Below, in pieces: positions 1 through 8,536 of a DNA stretch of 64,000 nucleotides. The stretch spans positions 62,001 through 126,000 of the forward strand of contig JADJVM010000003.1 of the NCBI GenBank assembly GCA_016710595.1, given 5' to 3'. The DNA is from Niastella sp. GTDB lineage: Bacteria; Bacteroidota; Bacteroidia; Chitinophagales; Chitinophagaceae. The first letter of the stretch is position 1. The number at the start of each line of letters is the position of its first letter. Under the pieces are notes generated by a model, which was not told the DNA's origin, ran no database searches, and saw nothing but the letters and a program-made list of their open reading frames with translations. Position numbers and translations under genes: made by a program.

Positions 1-231
1 ACCAGCGCCCGCATCATAATTAGAAGAAGATGTATTTGATTGAGTGGGGGCAGTAGCAGTGGTATTCATATTGATATTCGGTTTCGGGGCAGCTTTCATG
101 CGGTCAATTTTGTATTGTTCCGCATTAAATGTTTGGCCACCCTGGGGCTTGTTCACCATACCCGGTTGGTTTTGAGTTACTCCGATAAAACTTATGAACA
201 GGAGTAGAAATGAAATAAGTATTTTTTTCAT
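1..231 (-). CDS. Secreted protein of unknown function, N-terminal part only
   Basis: The minus-strand reading frame starts at the ATG at 231 and runs off the left edge, giving 77 residues. It begins with a signal peptide: two lysines, a hydrophobic stretch, then VTQ near residues 18-20. The rest is low-complexity and rich in Asn, Thr, Ser, Pro and Gln. No domain is recognisable. The gene starts 11 bases after the stop of the secreted protein at 243-1505, so the two probably share a transcript. Function is unknown. Confidence 0.65.
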   Translation of the reverse strand, partial: MKKILISFLLLFISFIGVTQNQPGMVNKPQGGQTFNAEQYKIDRMKAAPKPNINMNTTATAPTQSNTSSSNYDAGAG

Positions 232-242
232 GATGAGTGAAC

Positions 243-1505
243 TTAATTTTTATATTTAATAATTGAAAATAATTGGGAATACAATTTATTATTCAAATAG
301 TATTTATGAACGCTTAACCTAATCCCTTTATAAGCGGCCGGAACTTGTTCTTCGCTTTTTGGTGTGTATATAATGAGATCGGGATTTGCATCGCTTTCTA
401 TTCTTTCTAGTTTTCCAAAAGGATAGTCAATTGATAAGAGGATACTATCAAATGCATGTTCTGAGTATAATTTTGTATCTATAAATGTAGTAAACGACCA
501 TTTTTTTGCTAATGTATCAAAATAAACAGAAGCGCCCCCCGGCTCACTCCCTTCCATGTTATAATTAGTTTCATACGTTTCTTTCCAATATCTTTCCGTT
601 ATTAATTTGGTAGTTTTAATCTCTTTAAAATCATCTTTATAAAGTTTGAGGAGGTAAAGAATATCATTCGTCAACTTTTTTGTATTGTTTTTAACTACTG
701 GTTCAGACACTTCTATTTGCTCTGAAAATAATTTAGGGTCAAAAGACCTGTTCAATAAATTTATTGAAAGAAAATAATTTTTGTGTTTAAAAGTCCCCAC
801 ATTAAGCAATACTGTAAAATACCTATAATTGTTATTAAGTTTCATTCTATCTACTGGAACATAATATTTTGCGTAAAAACCAGAATCTATTATTTTATCT
901 TGCCCTGGCAATGGCTCTAATTTTCCAAAGGGAAAATTTAGTGTGCGAAAGATATAATCCAAACCTTCAGCACTATATTGATCAGTATTTATTTGAGTTT
1001 GTAAATTCCAGCGATTCACATAATCATCAAAGTAAATTAAGGTTGAAGAATCTATACTACCATTTAATGAATAATTTGCCAGAAAAGAAGATCCATAGAA
1101 GCCAGCAGAAGCTTTAGGAAAAGTTGTTTTTATAGAAGAGAAATCTTCTGAAGACATACGAGCCAATTCAATAAGCTGATCTTTAAATTTTAAAACATTT
1201 TTGGGTTCTATCTTTTTCTCGGGCTTTTCGCCGGTAATTATTTTTATACGCATATCCAATATGCGGTATTCAATTCCGTCAACAGATATATAGCCACTAT
1301 AATGATCTTCTCCTGAAAATAAAAGTGGGCGCTTAGACACTACTGCCGTTTTACCTACAATTTTATCTTGATTTGAAAATTGGGGATCCCATGATGTAAT
1401 TTCCTTTACTATTATTTGAGAACCAACCGGCAATGTTCTTCTTTGTGCAAATAAGCTACCGCCTAAGGAAAGTAAAATGAACAGGAGTAAAATGGATTTT
1501 TTCAT
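243..1505 (-). CDS. Secreted protein with an internal duplication, function unknown
   Basis: A 420-residue protein with a clear N-terminal signal peptide (cleavage probably after the Ala near residue 20, before QRR). The mature part holds two copies of one module. DFxxIKTT occurs at about 121 and again at 292, and (F/Y)PFGKLE at about 191 and again at 361, so both motifs are offset by about 170 residues. No known family is recognised. The gene is followed at 11 bases by another secreted-protein gene, suggesting a two-gene envelope or periplasmic unit. There are no membrane segments beyond the signal peptide. The call of a real gene is firm; the role is not. Confidence 0.75.
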   Translation of the reverse strand: MKKSILLLFILLSLGGSLFAQRRTLPVGSQIIVKEITSWDPQFSNQDKIVGKTAVVSKRPLLFSGEDHYSGYISVDGIEYRILDMRIKIITGEKPEKKIEPKNVLKFKDQLIELARMSSEDFSSIKTTFPKASAGFYGSSFLANYSLNGSIDSSTLIYFDDYVNRWNLQTQINTDQYSAEGLDYIFRTLNFPFGKLEPLPGQDKIIDSGFYAKYYVPVDRMKLNNNYRYFTVLLNVGTFKHKNYFLSINLLNRSFDPKLFSEQIEVSEPVVKNNTKKLTNDILYLLKLYKDDFKEIKTTKLITERYWKETYETNYNMEGSEPGGASVYFDTLAKKWSFTTFIDTKLYSEHAFDSILLSIDYPFGKLERIESDANPDLIIYTPKSEEQVPAAYKGIRLSVHKYYLNNKLYSQLFSIIKYKN

Positions 1506-1677
1506 ACATGCTAAAAATTATGTTAGAAAGTTAATTTCATTTTTTAAATAATGCAAAATTTTTGTTTTCTTATTATTTTGAATATTACGTTTTGAAATGA
1601 AATTATAATATTTTATAAAAAATATTGAGTTTAAATAGCTATCCCGAAACGGTCTCGTTGCTAAAAATTTCATCAAC

Positions 1678-1703
1678 AAAAAAGCCCCCGATAATTCGGA
1701 GGC
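1678..1703 (-). terminator. Rho-independent terminator in repeat unit 1
   Basis: On the minus strand an 8-bp stem GCCTCCGA/TCGGGGGC with loop ATTA is followed directly by six T residues. The same structure recurs in every unit of the array. Confidence 0.75.
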
Positions 1704-1892
1704 CATTAAATAAGCTGTAGGGGAAGGGTTCGAACCTTCACGGGGACATTAGCCAAAGTGCAAAAAAGAAATAAGCGCTAACTTATCTCAAAGGGGTGGT
1801 CGACCCCAGTCGGTGCATCTGCAGGGTATTACGCTTCGTTTATCTGTTTTTCCCACCCCGGGACGGGGGTCGCTGCTAAAAATTTCATCAAC

Positions 1893-1918
1893 AAAAAAGC
1901 CCCCGATAATTCGGAGGC
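1893..1918 (-). terminator. Rho-independent terminator in repeat unit 2
   Basis: Same minus-strand hairpin as in unit 1: an 8-bp stem, a four-base loop, then a run of six T. Confidence 0.75.
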
Positions 1919-2108
1919 CATTAAATAAGCTGTAGGGGAAGGGTTCGAACCTTCACGGGGACATTAGCCAAAGTGCAAAAAAGAAATAAGCGCTAACTTA
2001 TCTCAAACTGGTGGTCGACCCCAGTCTGTGCATCTGCAGGGTATTACACTTCGTTTAACTGTTTTTCCCCACCCCGGAACGGGGGTCGCTGCTAAAAATC
2101 TCATCAAC

Positions 2109-2134
2109 AAAAAAGCCCCCGATAATTCGGAGGC
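2109..2134 (-). terminator. Rho-independent terminator in repeat unit 3
   Basis: Same minus-strand hairpin and T-run as in units 1 and 2, unchanged in sequence. Confidence 0.75.
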
Positions 2135-2324
2135 CATTAAATAAGCTGTAGGGGAAGGGTTCGAACCTTCACGGGGACATTAGCCAAAGTGCAAAAAAGA
2201 AATAAGCGCTAACTTATCTCAAACTGGTGGTCGACCCCAGTCGGTGCATCTGCAGGGCATTACGCTTCGTTTATCTGTTTTTCCCCACCCCGGGACGGGG
2301 GTCGCTGCTAAAAATTTCATCAAC

Positions 2325-2350
2325 AAAAAAGCCCCCGATAATTCGGAGGC
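2325..2350 (-). terminator. Rho-independent terminator in repeat unit 4
   Basis: Same minus-strand hairpin and T-run. On the minus strand it is the first of the four terminators met by a transcript coming from the right. Confidence 0.75.
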
Positions 2351-2695
2351 CATTAAATAAGCTGTAGGGGAAGGGTTCGAACCTTCACGGGGACATTAGC
2401 CAAAGTGCAAAAAAGAAATAAGCGCTAACTTATCTCAAACTGGTGGTCGACCCCAGTCGGTGCATCTGCAGTTGCAACGGCATTACGCTTCGTTTATCTG
2501 TTTTTCCCCACCCCCGAGACAAGGGGGCATGTCTGCCAAAAATTTCATCACCCCACAATTTTAAAGAACGATTACATCACAAATATAAAGTAATTAGCCC
2601 CTTATTTAAAAATAATTCAACAAATATTTTGAAATTATAGATTTTATTCAAATATTTGTACTAAATATTAGATAATAACTAAAATACATCTTTAA

Positions 2696-3169
2696 ATGGC
2701 TGCTAAATTAAATCTCGACAAATTAGACTTACAAATTATTGATGCCATGATGACCACAGCAGAGATTTCTTATGCCGAACTGGGCAAAAAATTATTTGTA
2801 AGCGGTGGCACCATCCATGTTCGCATTAAAAAATTACAGGAATATCATATCGTTAAAGGTACAAGATTAAATGTAGATTTAAAATTATTGGGTTATGATA
2901 TTACTGCATTTGTAGGCATTTATTTAGAAAAAAGTTCATTGTACGATGCCGTAGCAAAAGACCTTATGAACATCCCTGAAATTGTAAGGCTCAATTACAT
3001 TACCGGTAATTACAGTATGTTTATCGAGATTGTATGTAAAGATATTACGCAGCTTAGAAAAGTATTGCACGACGATCTGCAAAAAATAAAAGGAATTGAA
3101 AGAACTGAAACCTTTATTTCTTTAGAGGAAGGCTTTAGCAGGAATGTACCGGTAGTTGATAGGGAGTAA
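2696..3169 (+). CDS. Lrp/AsnC-family transcriptional regulator
   Basis: A 157-residue protein with the layout of the Lrp/AsnC family. An N-terminal winged helix-turn-helix spans about residues 5-60 (LDLQIIDAMM at the start, recognition helix near SGGTIHVRIKKL). A RAM ligand-binding and oligomerisation domain spans about 70-145. Such proteins bind DNA as dimers or octamers and often sense amino acids; the effector and targets here cannot be read from the sequence. The gene stands alone, between the tandem repeat array and a convergent ABC permease. Length is normal for the family. Confidence 0.9.
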   Translation: MAAKLNLDKLDLQIIDAMMTTAEISYAELGKKLFVSGGTIHVRIKKLQEYHIVKGTRLNVDLKLLGYDITAFVGIYLEKSSLYDAVAKDLMNIPEIVRLNYITGNYSMFIEIVCKDITQLRKVLHDDLQKIKGIERTETFISLEEGFSRNVPVVDRE

Positions 3170-3188
3170 ATATTTATTTAAGGTTCAT

Positions 3189-4286
3189 TTACCCTTCTTC
3201 TACGGCATCCCTTAAGCCGTTGCCCAATAAATTAAATGCCAATACCAAAATCATAATAGCAAAACCGGGTATCAATGCCAGGAAAGGATTATGAGTGATG
3301 ATAAAATTATAGTTTTCATTGATCATAAGGCCCCAGCTGGGCTGCGGCGGCTGTACCCCAATTCCTAAAAAACTTAAACCTGCTTCTATAATTATGGCAG
3401 TAGCAAAATTCCCGGCTGCAATTACCATTAAAGGCCCAATAATATTGGGTAAAATATGACGAATTATAATACGGGTATGGCTAAAACCCAATGCTTTTGC
3501 AGCTTGTACATATTCCAATTCTTTTATTGCCATTACTTGCCCACGTACTAACCTTGCTACACTCACCCAAAGCGTGAGGCCTACGGCAATAAATATTTGC
3601 CAAAAACCTTTACCCATTGCCATGGTAATTGCAAATACCAATAGCAATGTGGGAATACTCCAGGTTACATTTATGAGCCACAAAATAATTTCATCTGTAC
3701 GCCCTTTAAAATAGCCTGCCATGGCACCCAATAATAATCCCAGGCTCAGTGAAATAATTACAGCAATAAAACCTACTGCCAGGCTTACCCTTGTGCCAAT
3801 AATAAGCCTGCTTAAAATATCACGCCCCAATACATCGGTACCCAACCAGTATTTTTTGCGGATGATAAATTTATTGATATCCCCTTTTTCAATACCCGTA
3901 ATAGCAACGATGGCATAATGCTGTACAATACTTGTATCTTCATCTACATACTTTTGAACCAGGATGCTGTCTCCTTGTATAGCATATCCATTAATAGGTA
4001 TATAAGTAGCTGGTGCAGGCTTACCAAAAATAAAATGTGATAAAAAACCGCCTACTATTTTTCGGTGGTTAGGAATTAACAAAAACTGCTGGGTATAGCC
4101 TGGTTTTTTTGCCTGTATTTCTACCGTTTGCAAATCTGCATGGGGTGTATTATCCGGGGCAAGCATGTATGCAAACAAAGCAACGAATACAAAAAATATA
4201 ATACAGATCAGGCCGGCAAAAGCAGGCTTATTTTGTTTTAATTTTTTCCAGGTTCTTGCCCGGTAATTAAATAAATTTGATTGCAC
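3189..4286 (-). CDS. Peptide/nickel-type ABC transporter permease (OppC/DppC family)
   Basis: A 365-residue inner-membrane permease. TM1 lies near residues 22-42. The family signature LGTDVLGRD is at about 148-156, and the EAA loop that docks the ATPase is at about 248-268 (EYVQAAKALGF). The C-terminal half has about five further membrane segments. An insert of about 100 residues, probably periplasmic, lies between TM1 and the signature. The best start is a GTG at 4286, because the next Met is inside TM1. No partner permease, binding protein or ATPase gene is adjacent, so the transporter's other subunits are encoded elsewhere. Substrate is unknown; oligopeptide import or export is the family expectation. 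Confidence 0.88.
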   Translation of the reverse strand: MQSNLFNYRARTWKKLKQNKPAFAGLICIIFFVFVALFAYMLAPDNTPHADLQTVEIQAKKPGYTQQFLLIPNHRKIVGGFLSHFIFGKPAPATYIPINGYAIQGDSILVQKYVDEDTSIVQHYAIVAITGIEKGDINKFIIRKKYWLGTDVLGRDILSRLIIGTRVSLAVGFIAVIISLSLGLLLGAMAGYFKGRTDEIILWLINVTWSIPTLLLVFAITMAMGKGFWQIFIAVGLTLWVSVARLVRGQVMAIKELEYVQAAKALGFSHTRIIIRHILPNIIGPLMVIAAGNFATAIIIEAGLSFLGIGVQPPQPSWGLMINENYNFIITHNPFLALIPGFAIMILVLAFNLLGNGLRDAVEEG

Positions 4287-4352
4287 CCTGTAAAATAAAC
4301 TTATTCATTCTTTAATCCTAAAACCCGGTAAATTTCTTTACCATGATTTATA

Positions 4353-5009
4353 TCATAGTTTTGATTCATTTCCCGAGAGCCATCCTTTAAGTAAGCTTAA
4401 ATATTTTTCTGAAGATATTATTTCGGCACCCATACTTTTTAAATGTTCGGTAGGCAACTGGCAATCTATACAAATATATTCTCCTTGCCTACATAGCCAT
4501 ACCAGGGCTGCTTTAGAGGCATTCGCTACATTGCTAAACATGCTTTCACCACAAAAAACGTGTTTCATTGTTACGCCATACAGGCCACCCACTAATTTTT
4601 TATGCTGCCAAACTTCCACACTTTTTGCGTAGCCCGCTTTATGTAATTGTATATAGGCCTGTTTCATTTCAGGCGTTATCCAGGTACCCTGCTGCCCCGG
4701 CCTGGGTTTATTGCTACATGATTCAATTACTTGTTCAAAAGCAGTATTGCTGGTGATGGTAAAAATATTTTTCTTCCATATTTTTTGCATACTCTTACTT
4801 ACCCTGATGTTTTGTGGAAATAAAATACAGCGTTCCCGGGGTGCATACCAGCAGATGGGTTCGCCTGGGTTGTACCACGGAAATATCCCTTGTGCATAAG
4901 CTAATAATAATCTTTCGATGCTAAGGTCTCCCCCTACAGCCAATAAGCCACATTCATCAGCCTGTAAAGGATCAGGAAATTGAAGTTGATGGGTTAAAAT
5001 TGAAATCAT
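4353..5009 (-). CDS. aat: Leucyl/phenylalanyl-tRNA--protein transferase
   Basis: A 218-residue protein that transfers Leu or Phe from aminoacyl-tRNA to proteins with N-terminal Arg or Lys, marking them for ClpS/ClpAP degradation in the N-end rule pathway. The family signature FPWYNPGEPICWYAPRER lies near residues 43-60, and conserved motifs around GTWIT and GESMFS follow. Length is typical of bacterial Aat. It starts at an ATG just after the crtZ stop (six bases between), so it may be read through from the carotenoid operon although it is not functionally related. Confidence 0.93.
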   Translation of the reverse strand: MISILTHQLQFPDPLQADECGLLAVGGDLSIERLLLAYAQGIFPWYNPGEPICWYAPRERCILFPQNIRVSKSMQKIWKKNIFTITSNTAFEQVIESCSNKPRPGQQGTWITPEMKQAYIQLHKAGYAKSVEVWQHKKLVGGLYGVTMKHVFCGESMFSNVANASKAALVWLCRQGEYICIDCQLPTEHLKSMGAEIISSEKYLSLLKGWLSGNESKL

Positions 5010-5015
5010 GTAAAA

Positions 5016-5519
5016 TTAATACGCTGATGTTGCCAGCTCTTGCCTTTGCTTATTCCTCTTTTTATCGGCACGGATCTTTTGCCAGTATTTTTTGGCTACC
5101 CATAACATTCCAAAGCTTTCACCATCTTCTTTCTCCAAATGTTTATGATGCATCTTATGCGCCCATCGAATGGTCCGCACATAGGTATTATTGCTCCGGG
5201 TAAACCATTTAAACCGTTGGTGAATGATTACTTCATGTACAATAAAATAGCCCAATCCATACAATGCAATACCAAAACCAATAGCAGCTACCGGATAGTT
5301 TTTTGCTTGTAGGCCCAGCATGATGCAAAGCCAACTGGGTATGGCAAATATGAGAAAGAAGGCATCATTTTTTTGAAAAACCGTTCCCGAAGGTTGATGG
5401 TGATCTTTGTGCAGGTACCATAAGAATCCATGCATAATATATTTATGCGTAAACCAGGTAACCACTTCCATAAAAATAAACATGGACAGTACAATCAATA
5501 TAAACAGGAAGATATTCAT
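5016..5519 (-). CDS. crtZ: Beta-carotene hydroxylase, CrtZ type
   Basis: A 167-residue membrane di-iron hydroxylase. All the histidine boxes of the fatty-acid-hydroxylase/CrtZ family are present: HKYIMH at 25-30, HKDHH at 37-41, HEVIIH at 95-100 and HKMHH at 121-125. It adds a hydroxyl at C3 of beta-ionone rings. It overlaps the upstream cruF-like gene by four bases (ATGA) and is the last carotenoid gene of the operon. Its presence implies that a ring-bearing carotenoid is made, although no cyclase gene is seen nearby. Confidence 0.92.
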   Translation of the reverse strand: MNIFLFILIVLSMFIFMEVVTWFTHKYIMHGFLWYLHKDHHQPSGTVFQKNDAFFLIFAIPSWLCIMLGLQAKNYPVAAIGFGIALYGLGYFIVHEVIIHQRFKWFTRSNNTYVRTIRWAHKMHHKHLEKEDGESFGMLWVAKKYWQKIRADKKRNKQRQELATSAY

Positions 5520-6199
5520 AAAAACACACGTATAAGCATAAAAAACATCAATTGTATCAACAGCAAATGTACTGCGAATTTGTTGTTCTTAGGAAATGGT
5601 AAAAAGTAAAATGCTGTTAATAATAGAGCACTTACAAAAAGCCAGCAGGTATAGTTAAATAAGGGTATATCTACCGTAAGCCATTGCCAATAGCCGAGTT
5701 TGATAGCTGCCGGCTCTAATATAAAATCAAAAAAAACGGCTAATGTAGCGCCATCTATAATCACCGATAAAGCTTTTATTAAAGTGCTTGATCCAACGGC
5801 TCCTTCTCCTGTATTTTGCAATAACCTGTTAAAAACAGTATGTACTGTTGCGCCTGCACAATAAATAATAATAAACCAGTTTACAGCAATAATTACAGGA
5901 ACATTTTTTATCATGGGGCCCAAAACTGTTCCGTAGCTATAGTCACCAAATAATGCCCCGGTAGAAGTTCCGATTGCTTCTGCTCCAAAACCCGTAAAAG
6001 CACATAACATAAAAAATACAAGAAACGCAAGGTTGATCTTTTTTGCTGTATAAAATAAAAGTCCCCCCATTAACAATAGATGAAAAGGAGTTGTACGAAT
6101 GAAAACATCTTTATCAACAAATAAAATCCCCAACAGGCCAATAGCATGAAATAAAATAGCAATGGCAGTGGCAACCTGGTAACGTGAATATTTTCTCAA
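5516..6199 (-). CDS. CruF-like carotenoid 1,2-hydratase (DUF422 family)
   Basis: A 227-residue protein with six to seven predicted membrane segments and the conserved acidic patches of the carotenoid biosynthesis family that includes CruF. An example is the FGAEAIGTSTG...FGDYSYG region near residues 70-90. CruF hydrates the psi end of gamma-carotene or lycopene. The reading frame starts with a TTG whose last two bases lie in the TGA stop of the upstream desaturase, a coupled start. Its place between crtD-like and crtZ genes supports a role in a monocyclic hydroxylated carotenoid. The family assignment is firm; the exact reaction is inferred. Confidence 0.8.
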   Translation of the reverse strand: MRKYSRYQVATAIAILFHAIGLLGILFVDKDVFIRTTPFHLLLMGGLLFYTAKKINLAFLVFFMLCAFTGFGAEAIGTSTGALFGDYSYGTVLGPMIKNVPVIIAVNWFIIIYCAGATVHTVFNRLLQNTGEGAVGSSTLIKALSVIIDGATLAVFFDFILEPAAIKLGYWQWLTVDIPLFNYTCWLFVSALLLTAFYFLPFPKNNKFAVHLLLIQLMFFMLIRVFL

Positions 6200-7689
6200 T
6201 GCCTGTGATTTAATTTTGTAAGATCCTGCTGAAGGATGTCAACCGATATTTTTGCTGATCGCAAGCACAATGGAATACCGCCTCCGGGGTGAACCGTTCC
6301 GCCACAACAATACAACCCCTGTATTTTTTTAAAAAAATTAGGCGCCCGTAAGAAAGCTGAAAATTTATTATTAGAAGCAGCGCCATACAACGCACCATCT
6401 TTAGCCCAGGTTTGTTCAGCAATAAGTACAGGATTTAGAACTTGTTCAAATTCGATATAAGCTGCTACATCTTCTCCCAGTAACCTGTGTAATTTTTTAA
6501 GTACTGCTGCCTTAATTTCTTGTTGAATTTGTTCCCAATGCTGGCCCGTATGAGCGGGTGTATTTACCATTACAAACCAATTTTCTGAATTGGCAGGTGC
6601 ATGACCTTCTTCTTTTTTACTGGTAATGTTTATGTAAACGGTTGGATCCTGGTACACGCTGAACTTATTAAAAATCGCATTGAACTCAGCCTTATAGTCA
6701 TTACTAAAAAATATATTATGCAATCCCAGTGCAGGAAAGGTCTTTTTTATGCCCCAATAAAATACAACAGCGCTGCTACTCCTGGGTTGCCGCAGTAACT
6801 TTTTTGCCTGTGCCTTTCTGCCCAGCAAATGATCATACGTAAAATAAATATCTGCATTGCTGATAATTATATCGGCCATAATATTTTGATGGTTTACAAC
6901 CACTCCTTTTACGCTGCCGTTACTGTATATAATGCGATCAACCGGTGTATTAAAATAAAATTGCACTCCTTTCTTTTCTGCCAGGCACTGCAAAGCTTCA
7001 ATAATTTTTATCATGCCGCCATGCGGATAATAAACCCCTTCATTGTATTCAATATGTGGGATCATGCTAAGCATACCGGGCGTTTTATAGGGGCTGCTTC
7101 CATTATACGTAGCATACCTGTCAAATAACTGTACAGCCTCTTTTGATTTAAGCGCAACCTTATTAAACTCGTGAAGTGTATTAATAAGATGCTGAAGTTT
7201 TACTTGTTTTAATGATTTGAATACCCGGCGATGAAACCACGTTTTGCGTTTATGTAAGCTGCTGTTTAAAAAAATATCGCCTACAGAGTTAAATAATTTT
7301 TCAGCATTTTGTAAATACTGCTTAATGTTTTCAGCGGACTCGTCAAGCTGTTCTTCCATTTCGTTGGCAAAATGATTGATATCTGCAAGGGCGGTAATTT
7401 TTTTTCCGGATTCAAAAAAATAACGACACAACTCATCACATTCTTCATACGTTAAATAATCTTCCATACGTTCACCCGCCTCGTCAAAAAGCGATTGCAA
7501 TAAATAAGGTTCTGTAAAAAGTGAAGGACCAGTATCAAACTGGTAGCCCTGGTTAGTAATACTTCCTAATTTACCGCCGGCCACCCCGTTTTTTTCGTAC
7601 ACCGAGACTTTTATACCTTGTATTGCCAGCCGGGTTGCTGCAGCTAAACCCGCTACCCCACTACCTATAATAATTGCTTTTAACTCCAT
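6196..7689 (-). CDS. Carotenoid desaturase, probably 3,4-desaturase (CrtD-like)
   Basis: A 497-residue FAD-dependent oxidoreductase of the phytoene-desaturase family. The dinucleotide-binding motif GSGVAGLAAA is at residues 9-18. The C-terminal FAD-contact region GGTVHPGGGIPL is close to residue 470. It is a paralogue of the desaturase at 8533-10026 in the same operon. With a CruF-like hydratase next to it, the second desaturase is best read as CrtD, which introduces the 3,4 double bond in 1-hydroxy carotenoids. The alternative is a second phytoene desaturation enzyme. It starts at an ATG 10 bases after crtB stops. Confidence 0.8.
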   Translation of the reverse strand: MELKAIIIGSGVAGLAAATRLAIQGIKVSVYEKNGVAGGKLGSITNQGYQFDTGPSLFTEPYLLQSLFDEAGERMEDYLTYEECDELCRYFFESGKKITALADINHFANEMEEQLDESAENIKQYLQNAEKLFNSVGDIFLNSSLHKRKTWFHRRVFKSLKQVKLQHLINTLHEFNKVALKSKEAVQLFDRYATYNGSSPYKTPGMLSMIPHIEYNEGVYYPHGGMIKIIEALQCLAEKKGVQFYFNTPVDRIIYSNGSVKGVVVNHQNIMADIIISNADIYFTYDHLLGRKAQAKKLLRQPRSSSAVVFYWGIKKTFPALGLHNIFFSNDYKAEFNAIFNKFSVYQDPTVYINITSKKEEGHAPANSENWFVMVNTPAHTGQHWEQIQQEIKAAVLKKLHRLLGEDVAAYIEFEQVLNPVLIAEQTWAKDGALYGAASNNKFSAFLRAPNFFKKIQGLYCCGGTVHPGGGIPLCLRSAKISVDILQQDLTKLNHRH

Positions 7690-7699
7690 ACGAAAAGAT

Positions 7700-8536
7700 T
7701 TAAATTAAATTTACCAGGTTTTGTACTCCGGCCCGCATCATAATAAAAAATTTTCCAGCATTAGAAATTCGCAATCTTTTTTGAATCAATTCCGTTGCTT
7801 TTGTATGTTGTATTTTTTTAAATAAAGATAAATAATACCGATAAGCTACAAACACGCCAAATCGGCTTGATGCAGGGAGCTGCCTGATACTTGCAGATGC
7901 CATAGAAAAATCTCTACTGATATCGTTTTCAATTTCATTTTTATCCTTCTCGGTAAAATGCAAAAAATCTACACCGGGAAAATAAGTACGTCCCAGCACT
8001 TCATAATCTGCTTTAATATCCCTTAAAAAATTTACTTTTTGAAAAGCAGCGCCTAACGCACAAGCTCCCGGTTTTAATTGATCAAATAAATCATTATTTC
8101 CTTCACAAAAAACAGTAAGGCACATAAGGCCTACTACTTCTGCACTTCCATAAATATATTTATGATACCCCTCCTTGTCATAGGAATGTTGATGCAGGTC
8201 TGTTTGCATACTATCAAAGAAACAAGTAATTAAGCCTGTATCAATTTTAAATTCATTTACGGTGAGTTGAAAACTATTGAGGATAGGATTTAAGCTAAGG
8301 CCTGTATCAATAGCCTGGAATGTTTGAAGTTTACATTGTTGTAATAAATCCTGTTTATTTATTTGATGAAAGCTATCTACTATTTCATCGGCCAGGCGAA
8401 CAAAGCCATAAATACTAAAAATATGTGGGCGAATAGATGGGCGCAACAATTGAATAGCATGATTAAATGATGTACTATACTGTGCTGCCATGATCTTGCT
8501 ACAATCCCTGCTCATCTTATGAAATAATGGCATCAT
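7700..8536 (-). CDS. crtB: Phytoene synthase
   Basis: A 278-residue trans-isoprenyl diphosphate synthase that condenses two geranylgeranyl diphosphates to phytoene. Both Mg2+-binding aspartate motifs are visible: DEIVD at 50-54 and NFLRDIKAD at 169-177, followed by GRTYFP. Length fits the family. Two in-frame ATGs (8536 and 8533) are possible starts; the second overlaps the crtI stop as ATGA, so translation is probably coupled. Position between the two desaturase genes supports the pathway role. Confidence 0.93.
   Translation of the reverse strand: MMPLFHKMSRDCSKIMAAQYSTSFNHAIQLLRPSIRPHIFSIYGFVRLADEIVDSFHQINKQDLLQQCKLQTFQAIDTGLSLNPILNSFQLTVNEFKIDTGLITCFFDSMQTDLHQHSYDKEGYHKYIYGSAEVVGLMCLTVFCEGNNDLFDQLKPGACALGAAFQKVNFLRDIKADYEVLGRTYFPGVDFLHFTEKDKNEIENDISRDFSMASASIRQLPASSRFGVFVAYRYYLSLFKKIQHTKATELIQKRLRISNAGKFFIMMRAGVQNLVNLI

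Larger units (their letters stand above)
1660..2550. repeat. Four tandem ~216-bp non-coding units with conserved hairpins
   Basis: Units begin at 1660, 1875, 2091 and 2307, each at GCTAAAAATTTC or a close variant, and a fifth start is truncated at 2535. Spacings are 215, 216, 216 and 228 bases; the last unit carries an extra piece of about 9 bases near 2472. Copies are nearly identical. Each unit contains, in plus-strand order, an A-run with a GC-rich hairpin (a minus-strand terminator), a hairpin GAAGG-GTTCGAA-CCTTC resembling a tRNA T-arm, an ATAAG/CTTAT hairpin, a hairpin around GTCGAC, and a CCCC/GGGG hairpin at the unit junction. No credible reading frame spans the units. Unlike CRISPR, there are no unique spacers. 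Function is unknown; a repeated small RNA transcribed leftward is one possibility. Confidence 0.9.

Noticed and set aside
1518..1706. Minus-strand frame of 62 codons entering repeat unit 1
   Set aside because: It begins inside the repeated terminator region, lacks protein-like composition and has no start context.
1723..1739. Complete tRNA genes in the repeat units
   Set aside because: Only a T-arm-like hairpin and one acceptor-like strand are seen; no matching 5' acceptor strand or anticodon arm was found.
1660..2550. CRISPR array
   Set aside because: Units are about 216 bp and identical throughout, with no unique spacers.
2443..2640. Plus-strand frame of 65 codons across the end of the repeat array
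   Set aside because: It reads through repeat DNA; the frame is not kept in the other units.
5516..6199. Lycopene cyclase
   Set aside because: The membrane topology and motifs fit the CruF/DUF422 family better than CrtY or CrtYcd, although a cyclase role cannot be fully excluded by eye.
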